Program-made: the position numbers and the translations under genes | NCBI GenBank assembly: GCA_020523885.1 | Contig: JAJAPY010000012.1 | Coordinates: forward strand, 28,145 to 92,144 | Source of the DNA: Candidatus Liberimonas magnetica | Lineage (GTDB): Bacteria > Elusimicrobiota > Endomicrobiia > Endomicrobiales > JAFGIL01 | DNA: 64,000 bases | Direction of reading: 5' to 3' | The notes under the pieces: generated by a model | Told to the model about the DNA's origin: nothing | The model's input: only the letters and a program-made list of their open reading frames with translations | The model's database searches: none | In this document: piece by piece, positions 10,001 to 22,000 of the stretch | Layout: every line of letters starts with the position of its first letter | Numbering within the stretch: position 1 is the stretch's first letter

Positions 10001-13000
10001 GTACCGGACAGCCATAAAAGAACAAGAGCGCAGACTAATGACGGCAAAACCTGGGCAACCGGCTATGTGTTTGACGAGGTACGCATACATACTCTTGATA
10101 GGGACGGGAATCACCGCGAGAAACCGCTCGATTATGCAAGCATTGCATTAAAAGAGAAAGAAGATAAAGACAAATTTAAAGATAAATATAAAGGTAAAAG
10201 GATTAGAACGATAGCTCTCAGCAGTGACGGTAAAACCATGGTCGTAGGAGCAGATGATGCTATTACTGGAGGGAAAGTATTAATTTTTAATATAAACGAT
10301 TTGGGGGAACCTGTTTATAAGGCGCTGGTTCCGATATTTATGGATATTAAGGGAATTGCTTTGAGCAGTGACGGCAGGACCCTTATGACATCCGATAATT
10401 TATGGACGAATGTATATACCCTTTCTTCCGAAGGAGAAATCATTAAAGAAAGCGTCATAAATGACGACGGGACAGTTACCGATGAAGAGAAAAAAGATAC
10501 CATGACATCACTGGATGACGAAATTATAGAAGTTTCAATGAGCATCAGCGGCAATGTCCTGGCTATAGGAAAGTATGGAGGGGTAACTAACGTTTATCAA
10601 ATGGGAGATGACGGAAAACCCGTTATGATAGGAAAAATAAACGCGGGTACTGCAGGAACTAATATTACTTCACTTTCAGTAAGTGGCGACGGCAAGACCA
10701 TAGTTGTTACTACCGGTAATAAACAGGTACGGGTGTTTCACAGGGGAGATGACGGGGCAATACCATTATTGCCTGCGGCGGTTATTGATTTTGATGAGGA
10801 CTCTATTAAATCAATTGCTGTAAGTGATGATGGAAAGACTTTAGTATTAGCACACTATAACCTAACAGGGAATGCTCAGGTAGAAGTGTATACTATAAAT
10901 TCCTACGCAGAACCTTTCGCTGTGCTTCAAGGAAGCCTGGACGTACCTGCAAGACAGATCACCCAGGTAGCAATGAATGCCGACGGCTCTAATATAACGG
11001 TAAGCGGCGATGACGGCAAAACTTATGATTTTGAGAAATCGGAGTTTATAATTGAAGATAACGAAATTGTGCTGAAACTTGATAGTAAAGAAAGAATACC
11101 CCGCAGGAGCCTTTCCGAGGTTTGTGAAGTCCTGGATACTCACAGCAGCGTAAGCACTCCGCTTGAAAGAATAAAAAAGATCCAGGAAGCATTGTATTCT
11201 ACTAAAACAGCTGACGGAATAAAAAGGATAGCAGCCGAACTAAGGAAGATTCTAAAAAGCAGGGCTGCTGCCTTATCGTGGAAAACCGCAGATACAGATA
11301 AACTTGCCGTTTCAGATGTTATGTATGGCTACGGGATAACTAAGAATATAACGGATTTTGACGGTTCTTTGCTGGAATCTGCAGCCCTGAGCGGTGACGG
11401 CAAAACTATAATAAAAATAAATGCGTCTAAGGAAATGAGCATTTGCAGTGCTTCAGCTGACAATTCTTTTATAAGGGGCAGTTCCCTGGGTCTCCAATCT
11501 AATTTTATAGATGTATTAGCGGTAAGCGAAGACGGCGGGACCGTTGTGTTAAGAAACAGGAACGGTGATTCGTTTTTAATGATAAATGGAGAAATTAGAA
11601 TTTTCCCCGGATTGGTTCCTCTTAACTCTGGTGCAGCGGTAAGCCAGGACGGATCAACAGTAGTATTTAATACTAAAAAGGGCAAAACATATGTGTTTAA
11701 GATTAATTATGAAGGGGAAGAGGCTAAGATCAGCAATCCAAGGATTATTGAAACTGAACTTATTGCCGATTCAGTATCCTTAAGCAGTGACGGCAAGACT
11801 CTTGTGCTTGGAATGGCTGATTGGAATACCCGCGTATACAGGCTGGATAACGACAGAATACCCGGTTTAATAGCAACGTTGTCTGATGCAAAAAGCAGCA
11901 TAACATCGGTTGCTGTAGCAGGAGACGGAAGTACCATAGCTGTAGGAAGTAAAGATAAGAAGGTGTATGTCTACAGGGTTGGCCAGGACGGTACAGTCAA
12001 TCAGTCCCCTGCAGTGGCACTTGAAGATGCCGCAAACCCGATAACGTCTGTTTCTATGAACAGGGACGGCACGGCGCTAATAGCCTCAGACGGCAGTGAA
12101 AACCTGTGTATCTATAATCTGGAATACGGCGAAAATATTTCAGATAAGCCTTCAGTATTAAAGAGCCGTATTACTGCTGCAGAGAAAATCCAATCAGCCT
12201 CTATAACACTGGACGGCTCGGCCATCCTTGCCATAAGCAGCGATAAGAAAACATTCCTGATTAAATATGCACCTTACCTGATAAATAATCTTGCTTTAGC
12301 AACAAACCTCGATAGCGAGGAAAGAATAAACCTCGAACGCCTTTCAACTACCTGCAAACTGCTGGATACAAAAGCTGATATGACACCCGAACAACGGCTT
12401 CGCCAGGCCCATAGCGAGGTTATAAATGCCGCAGATGATATAAAGGCCCGTGCGCTGGAGGAGATGAGAACGGTTTTAAAAACGTCTCCTCTTTCCAATG
12501 CCTTGGAATACAGGAATGCGGACGAGCTGCAGCCGCCGGATATTATAAGCACGTATAAAATAAAAAATACTATTTCCACTGGCAGAGATGATGAGATGAT
12601 TAATTCGCTGGCACAAAACGATAAATATATAGTCGGCGGCTGCAGCGACGGGAAAGTGCGGGTTTATGCCAAGGTTAACGATAAAGCCAACCCTGACCCT
12701 GTTGCGTTTTGTGATATCGAAGATAGTATTATTTCAACAGCGATAAGCGGAGACACTATAATAATAGGAACCAGCAATGATAAAAAAGAATGCAACAATG
12801 TGTATATATTCCGCATCGGAGAACGGGAAGGAGCGGTTAGTCTGGCCCCTGTATCCCGTCTTAGCATCGAAGGTAAAATCACGGACGTTGTTAGTGACGG
12901 TAATACTTTGGTTGTAGCCGCCTATACTGATGTCGCTAAAGCGCATGTATACAGTATGAATAAAGACAAAACAATACATGAATTATTGTCATCAATTAAT

Positions 13001-16000
13001 TGCCCTGACGGATTTGATTCGATAAAATTATACGGAAATACTCTAGCGGTAAGCAAGCCGGCTAGGGACAACACGGAAACAGTGTATATGTACAGAGTTG
13101 AAAAAAATAGTTCAGAACCTGTTGATTCCTTTGTGATTGAAGAGTCAGTCCCCGGTTTGGCAATTTATGAAGATTTTGTAGTTGTTTTAGGGTTTAAACC
13201 CTGGGAAAGCGGCGTTATTATGCAGATATATAATAGAAAAGAACGAAAAATAACAGAGTCTGTCAGCATACCCTACCTTCCTACTGCAATAGAAAGGGAT
13301 GGAAACACCCTTGTAGTTGGCACAGAGAACGGTTATGTCTACGTCTATGGAATAGTAGACGGTAAAATCAGCCCTGAAGCAATACAGGAAATGCATGTCC
13401 GGGGCGGAGTTGTATCCCTGGCGGTTAGTGATGATACAACAGCGGTTTTAAATGATAAAGGGAATATATATTTATTTGGAAAAACCCCTTCTTACATAAT
13501 AAAAGACGGCGATAAGATGATACAAATTGAAACAGGAGCTGTAATAAGCAAAACAAAGCTCCCAAAATTGTGCGAGGTAGTGAAGTTTGAACAGCATGAA
13601 GCTGCTCTGCCTGAGCAAAAACCGTTTAAACAGCTCTATGGCAAGAAAACGTTTTATTTTGAAGCCGGGCAGGACGATACCCTATACCTGAATTTTAATG
13701 GAAAACGGTATAAAACCCGGCATACATTGATAAAATCCATTGAAAAACAGGGTGAATATACACCGGTTGATTTTAGCGCTTTGCGAAACCCGTATAAAGA
13801 AGGCAGGCTTCCATGCACTAAACAAGATTTTCTTATGAGGACTGATTTGCTGGCGGAAGTGGAAGACTCTATAGTACAGGCTTTTGCTGAAGGCTGGCAT
13901 GTTGATTTGGAAGGCCCTCCCGGCGGGGGCAAGACGAGTATCGGCCGCGAGATGGCGATGCTTTTTGGATTGCCGCGGCACCTGTTCCAGATGCACGGTG
14001 AGCGGGAATTGGCAGACCTTATAGGCGGTTTTAAGGAAGACAGCCAGGGAAGGCTGATCCTGACCAGCGAGCCGGTCAAAGATGCAAACGGCGCGGTTAT
14101 CTTTGATAAGAAAGACGGCAAGCCTCATTACAGGCAGAAATTCCTGGAGTGTCTGGTGCACGGCGGCGTGTACATTTTTGATGAAGGCGCTGTGGGCGAA
14201 CAGGGCAGGGAGCTGCTGAGCTGGCTCAGCGCTGTAGGCAGAGGAGATACTGAAATATACCTTGAGGAGTTTCCCGGCCGCACTATTAAGCTTGAAGTAA
14301 GCAAAGATTTTCATATCGTTATTACCAACAACACGCTTAAGTACCCGTTGAAAAGCGAAATTGCATCTAATATTCAATTTATTTATGTGGACGAAGATGA
14401 TTCGGCTCCTGTCCTTGAAAATCTTTTTGAATATATACTCGGAGATAATACGTCCCTGCCTAAAGACAGGAAAACAGCCTTGGCAAAGATAGCAGCGGCT
14501 GTTTACTGGGATGTGAAGCCTCTGATAGGAAAAAATCTGGGGAAAGAAAAAAAGAACAGGTACCTTGTTTCAAAACGTGAAATACGGCGCATAGCATCAC
14601 AGGTCCGCAAACAGGTGCAGGCTCTCGGCCCTGATGATGACATGTACATATTGTACAAGTCCCTGTTCGTCGTGTTTGAAGTTATGTTCCCGCACCCGGA
14701 AGAACGGATTCTGGCCCATAGGATCATTCAAAACAGGCTGGGCAGTGACTTAACCCAGCAGTTTGAGGAGAGGCTTAAGCAAGAGATAAAACAGAAGTTT
14801 GGCAGCGCTTTAACCTGGACTGAAGCCTGTGCAGCGTTTGTGACCGAGGCCATGTTTGACCAGGATGAGCCTGTATGTTATATAGCCGAACATGATGCCA
14901 GGGCTCAGGACGTTATCGCCCAGCTGGCAGATAAACACAAGGCGGAACGAGTGGTCATAGATGCGCTTCCTGAACATACAGAGCTTGAAATCCTGGGCGG
15001 TTCATTACCCATTTTTGGAGGGCCCGGGTCAAAAAAATCAATGTTTGTACCGGGAAGCATAACCAAATACCTGCTCAAGCAGGAAGAGCTTGAAAATCAG
15101 GCAAAAAGGGATGAAGTTATTGTCTGGATCCGGAACATAGACCAGTGGAACGAGGAAATACGCACCGCTCTTTACGGGCTCCTTGAGGACGGTTATATAG
15201 AGTTGGAAGACGAAGAAGGCTCTGTCCATACTTATTATAAGCCGCCGTGGGTGCACCTGGTGTCTGACCTTTCGTTTGACAATACTGAGGATTTTAACAG
15301 TGCGTTTTTCAACCGGTGGATAAAGATCGGGTTGTCGAACGAAAAACCCGCGGGTTTTGATGCAGAAGGAAAGGAAGATAAGAAACTAAAAAGTGATTTT
15401 GAAATGGTGTTAGAAAAAGGCTATAGCCTGGACCCGCTAGAACGTACGATACTGACAAACCTGTATGCCGGGTTAAAGGAGATGGACGAAAAACCTTATT
15501 GGGCGCGGCAGGCGAGGTATGATCTAGGCCCTGAAATATTCTATATGCTGGCAGACGCTATAATACAGGCGAAAGAAGAAAATAATGAATGGCAGCAGCT
15601 CCTCCTGCGTATAGAAGAGCTGAAAAAAAGAGGAGATACTAAGTTTGACCCGCGCTCCTGGTCCGGCAGGGGCCCTCCTTCACAAAAAGAGGCAGCAGCC
15701 CTCTGGGATGAATATCTTCGTCTTGAAAAAGAAATCCTAGCTCAGGAACTTGTAACCATACTAGGCTACAGGTTTTCCACCCGGTTGTACCCGTCATTAC
15801 CTTCTGATTTTGAACGTTTTAGAGATGTTGTACAAAATTGTTTATTCCCTGTTTTTGGCACTACCTATTTAACGCTTCCTGACCCGGCTGTTCATGTACG
15901 GCCAGAGGGTGTTGTAGAGAGCATCGGGAACGTGCCGTTAAATCCCGGTGAAGGCGCCCTGGCGCCCGGGAAGCTGGGCAAGGACAGCCTTATAGATTAT

Positions 16001-19000
16001 AATTACGAAGCGCGTAAAGGTCTTTCGATCCTTGCCCGGGCAAAGAGGCTGGGCAGGGCGGTATTTCTTACCGGGGGCCCGGGCTCTCTTAAGACCAGGC
16101 TCACCAAACATTTTGCAGATATAACCGGCAGTTTCTACTTTAAATTCCAGTCTCATAAAGCAAGCAGCTACTCAGACCTGACGTTTACTCTTGCCCAGGA
16201 TGAAACAGGGGCTTTTGAGGTCGAGATGAGAAGCTTCTATAAAATGTTAGAAGAAGAAACACGGGATATAGTCATAGATATAGATGAGGCAAATGCCAAC
16301 CCTGCGATCCTGGGGGTCCTGGAGCCTTTATTGCGCGGTGAACGCAGGATTTATCCGGCATTTCCCGGGGCAAAACCGATTGACATAAAAGCAAAACACG
16401 TTTTGCTTACCATGACCGCAAATCCGGCATTTTTTTCAGGAAGGTCAGAAATAGGCAGGAGAATCACCAGCCGCATGATAATAGCGAATATGAACCAGCC
16501 CGGTATAAATGATGAAGCAAATATTATAGGCAGTATATTCTACGGCGTAAATTTAAGAGAACTAGAACCTGAACCGGAAATCGTTAAAACAGCGCAGGAA
16601 GAGGCAGTCAAGGAAGAGGAAGCCCGAATAACAATCAAGGAAGAAGTTCCCGCAGATACCGGAGAAGATGAAACAATAACCGGTTATGAGGGTGTTGAAG
16701 AAGGGCACTCTTCCGTCGAGCCTGCTGTTGAACTTAAGGCAGAAGCAGCAAAAGGCGCTAAAACCAAAGCAAAAAGTAAAAGAGAAAAACCCCAGGAAGC
16801 TAAGAGAACAAAACCGGCTGCCCAGGAGCAGGCTAAAGCGGATGAAACAGCAGAAGAAGTGCAGACCCCTTTAGCTAAAGCAGTACAAGAAGCGCTAACT
16901 AATGCACAAGCACAAGAAACAGTAGCTAACGCAGCAGCAGATAAGGTAGCGGCCAAGGACAAGCAGTTTGAAGGAACGTCCGCTCCAGGTAAGCCTGCTG
17001 TTGGACCTGGGGCAAAAGCACCTCAAAGAGCTGATAGCGGCGAATACTCCGGCAGCCGGAAGATGGGTGAAAACGCATCCTGGACACGGGAAGAAGAAAA
17101 TCCTACGCCGGAACAGGTCAGGGAATGGCAAAAGAAAACAGAACCCGCCTACGGCGTATTCAGCCCGGAAATATATCCTAATACGCGGTATAATGTATTA
17201 AATAAATTAAAGGTGACAGGCAATAAAATAACTTTATCCGGGCAAAAAGAACCGGACTATCCCGGAGGCAGGGTAAGTTTCACTACCGCTCCTGAACGGG
17301 ATTTGAAAAAGACCCACGATTTCTTTGACGGTACGTTCCCTGTCGAAGCCTTAAGTTCTTCCTGGCAGCGCGTGCCTTCAGCAGGCGCAGGTATGCTTAT
17401 GCTCTCTGCAGAGGCAGTGGATGAAAACGGCAAAAAAACAGCTGTTGAGCTTGAATTTGCAAAAGACAGCGCTGATAACTATTATGTGCGCTCGCCAAAG
17501 CAGGCTGTGCCTGTTAAAGCGACCCTGAAATACCGCGTTGCAGTGCGCGCCGCTTACTTTAGCAGTGAAATACCTGACGGCACGTTTACTTGGAAAAAAG
17601 ATATACCCGAACCTGTGGTTGAAGCCCTGGAGCTTATAGGTATAAAACAAGGAGACAGCTATCAAAAGGTAGTATTTAAATTAACAGATTTTTTTAGGAA
17701 CAAGGTTTCAAGTACCAAGGATATTGAAAATATTACAGGGAATGTATATTTAGATATTATAAAAAGCCCTTACTCTAAGTGTGACCAGCGCACCTTCGCC
17801 TTTGTTGTTACAGCGCTCAGTCTGGGGATTGATGCAAGGATGGTAATAACCGGCCCTGAGAAGCATGCTTATCCGGAAATATTTGTGCCGTTTAATGATC
17901 TGGGCTGGGTGCGGCTCGGCAAAACCGGGCTTGGCGGCGGCGGAGACCCCATGAAAAATGACCTGAACCAGCTTGCAGGGGAACTGCATAGTGAAAGGTT
18001 TAAAAATAATCTTCCCGTGCCTGACCAATTGATAAAGGAATCTGAACGGTGGAAAGAACGCCAGGAAAAAGCTATGGCTCTGCAGGGTATTAAACCGCAG
18101 ATAAAAACCATGCCCGCTGCAAGCAGCAGCGCTTTACCGGATAAAATAGAGTCTTTAAGCGTCGACAGGCAGGACATAGACCGGAGAGTCCGGTATGGAG
18201 TTGACGGTACGATAAGAGGAATAGTACAGGTTATAAAAACGAACGACCCTGTATCTGCCATGATGCTGCAAGGCCAGAGCGGTGAAACCTGGTTTGTTTT
18301 TAACCGGATAGTGAGCGCCGTTTTGTCAAAATACCGTACAACAACAAAAATGGTGCGCAGAGGCATAGGAGAAGTAGACGTGCAGGCAGTGGCAGCCGGA
18401 AAAGACAAAAAAATAAAAATAAGAAGAAAGGTGAATAAACCGCGGTCTGTGGCTGCTATGAACCTCATTGATTTTAGCGGCAGCCAGGAACCCAGGAAAA
18501 ATGAGCTTGAGTATACTATAAGTATGATAGGCAGGCGGTTTTGGCAAGTAGGCCAGGTCATACCTCACAATTTTTTATGGGACCTGACCCATTTCACCAA
18601 CCAGGCATTCAAGCCCGCTGTAGCGTTGGGTGAAAGTTTAACCGAAGACCAGAATGACGAAAGAATAAAGTCTATGGCGAAACTGATCGGCAAAGGCGGC
18701 ACCAATATCACCGCGGCTCTGTATTGGAAACTGCAGGATTATTTAGCCAGTCAGGAAGCGAAAAATGCTGAGGTTAAGTATCTTGTGTTAGTCACGGATG
18801 CCAAGGATGAAGAAGCAGGCATAAAAGACGGCAAAATAACAGATGTCCCGGTAAAAGTAGGAGTGGATGAAAAGACCGGCAAGGATATAGAAATCAGTTT
18901 GAAGAAGATACTTGAGCAGTATCGCGAGCAAGGCATAGAAATCATTGCTATCGGCATAGGGGCAGGGGTCAAGGATATAGGTGCCTTTACCGGCCCCGGG

Positions 19001-22000
19001 GTGTATAATGTCCGTATCGGCCAAGGCAAGAACTATGATATAGCACTGGCCATTGCAAAAATAGCCGAACTTAAGATCACCGGGCCCGGGACCCTGCGCG
19101 ATTTTGGAGGCGATATTACCGGTTTCCTGCAGCTGGCAGATCCGGATACAGAGAGTGATGAGCCTTTGACCAGTTTATTGGATCCTATACTGAAGGCAGC
19201 GGCGCGGTTTATCGCTGACAAAGGTTTTGAAAACGCTACCGTTTATGTAAATGTTCTGCGCAATCTCTTTAATGCTATTTCAGGCCTGTGGGAAGAACCG
19301 GTGTTCAGGTACGGCGGGCTTATGGTTATTCCTTCTCTTCTTGGATGCCTGGGAGTTGCTCCGTTACTTGCACTCGGCATCGGGTTGGTGTGGAGCGGCC
19401 CGGTATTTTTATTCCTGCATACGTTTATACGCTGGCTCGTGCGTTCAAGCCCGGCAGTTAAGTGGCAGGGATGGAAAAAAGAGCTTGCCGGTGAATTCTT
19501 CGTGCCGGTGCCTGCACTAAAACGTACATTGCCAAATACAGTTATGTCCTTTGTTAAATCGCAGGCCTTTGCAACGATAATATACAATGCGGTCTTTATA
19601 ATATTGGCGGGTTCCAGAGCTCTTGCCTGCGGGATGATACCCGCTGGGCAGCTTATCTCCCTGGCTCTTGTTGCCGCCATTGTTGTGCACATAGCCAAGG
19701 ATATGAAGATAATATGGGGAAAACAATTAAAGGACAGCATTCTTATAAAACTTCACGCTAAATTCAAAATAGGGTTTCATGAACTGGTCCATGCAACCGA
19801 GATTTCAGTGCTGAAGGGGCAGCAGGATATTGATATGCAGCGGGACGGGTTCATTTCAAGAACGCGGTGCGGTATTAATGTGCTTGGTATCGCGCCTGTT
19901 ACGGGTGCGGAAAGAGAACAGCGTTTAAGGAACGTGCAGGGGATCATTGACAAAGATTTTGTTCAGATCACGAATGAAACCGCCGGAATACCAGCGGTAG
20001 TTTTTAAAGGCGAGCGGCTGAAGGTATTTAGAGAGCTTATTGATGCAGGCGACGGCAGTTATGCGGTCCTGCTCCGCTTTGAACAACCGGCAGGCCTAGA
20101 AGCCCTGAGCGATGAGGATCTAAGCGAGATCGGGCACCAGGTTATAGGTTTTATTTGTAACAATGACAAGTTCAACAAAGAACTGATGCGCTATCTTCCG
20201 GGCCGCAACAGCAAGAAAGCTCTTAAACCTGATATCGTGTACGCAGAGGGAAAACTTGCCGGGTATATGCTCCCCGGCGATGATTTTGAGCAGGCGCTCA
20301 GGTATAAAAACACCCTGTTCATCGAGGTAGAAAAAGACAAGGTAAATGCGCAGGGAAATATCTCTGCCGGCGCTGATATCGTCATTTCCTATGATGACGT
20401 CACTAGGCTTGATACGGACGTTTTTATTAAAACAAAACTCGGTCCTGCTTACAGGACCAAACTGCGGGAATCCATGATAAGCCGTGAAGCAGAACGGATA
20501 ATAGAGGTCCGGCTCGGCGCAAATCCCGAGGCTGAATTACCGATAAAAGCGCAGGAACAACTAAAGAAGATCTGCGGCGGCCAGGTTACATCGGCGCTTA
20601 CTAAATGTGCTGTCATAAGGACACTGGAGCCTGTGCTGGATCCGGATAACAAAGATTTTAAATCCAGAGAAGCCCAGGTATTATCAGCAAGAAAAAAAAT
20701 GAAAGAACAAATAGAGAGGGGCTATACTGTAAAAAATATGCAGCAGCTGGAACTGCTGCCTTTTCTTTTAGCACGGACCCTGGAATTCTGGCCTTACAGG
20801 TTTTACGTTGACTTAAGCGGGCTTGACGGATTAAAAGAAGGTGAGTTTGATACCCTTATGAGTAAGCTGGAAACATTAAGCCGCAGAAACCCTGATACGC
20901 GGGTAATATTTGCACTGCCGTTGTCCCTGGAGAGCGCTGTGAGTAGCCGCATGGAACAAAGGATACGGGCGGTGCGTAATTTTTATGTTGAGCGTTTATG
21001 TGTTCTTGGCCAGGTTATTCCGCTTGCAAAAGAAGACAACTTGTATTTCCGGATAGTCTATAATAACCTGCTAAACGAAGAAGATAATAAGAAGGCTGCC
21101 CGGCGTTTAGCCCAATCAGGAGCCGAGGGGTTTGTCCTCATGCCTCTTGAAAACCTCCAGGTTGCGCAGGTCCTTATGCAGGAGATATTAGAGGGGCTGA
21201 TAGGCATCTCCCGCCCGCAGACACCGCAGGAACGGTTCATGCAGGCCTACCGGCGCCACGGGCTCGGTTTTTTTGACGAGAAAAATAAGCCTGCGATTAA
21301 AATAGAAGACCCGAATTTTAGCGAATTAGCTAAAATTGTGCGTGTTTATTTTACTACCTATCACAAGGAGTTTATTGAACCTCAGGAAAAGAGAACTCTA
21401 GAACCCCTCAAAAGCGGCCCGTATATCTCAGGAATGCTTGCTGCCGTGCAAAAAATAATTGAGAACGAACAATTTAGTTCCGGTGAATTATACCGGTTCC
21501 GGCTTAAAGCCGAACGGTATATTGAGAAGATAAGGGACTCGAACGGCGATGAACAGCTTGTTTTGTTTAGTGAGTTTATGGGTTTTACGCGCGGTATACT
21601 GGAATCATTATATAAAGGGAAAGATACTCCGAACTTCGTGACTGAACGGTGCGATACAGCATACGGTGCGATCCTTATGAATGCTGTAACAGTGCCGGGC
21701 ACAGCGCTTGAAGAAGTGCCCTTGCTCTTGGCCAGAGGCGATTATGGCCTGGCCGTAGAAATAGTGAATAATGAAATAGACAGGATAGATAAAAGCGCTG
21801 CTGCGGATGAAAGCCGGCTGAGGCTGGTTGAAGTGGCAGGCATGCTTTTGGAATACCGCGGCAAAGGGTTTGGCCTGGATAGAAATATGAGGGGAAAAAT
21901 AAATGAATTTATAGTACGCACTGCGGAAGACTATGTGGTTCAGCTGGCAAAAGAAGGCTTCCTTGAGGGGTTAAATCAAAAGCCGGACGGATTGAAAGCT

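Noticed and set aside
13682..14377. 231-codon minus-strand open frame inside giant A
   Set aside because: It lies antisense to the AAA4 module, has no recognisable protein features and no promoter; a shadow of the coding frame.
17869..18561. 230-codon minus-strand open frame antisense to the VWA region
   Set aside because: Composition is Ser/Phe-rich as expected from reading Glu/Lys-rich coding sequence backwards; no family features.
19778..19792. HELVH in giant A as an active zinc protease
   Set aside because: No third-ligand helix or family context could be seen downstream; the motif alone is too short to support it.
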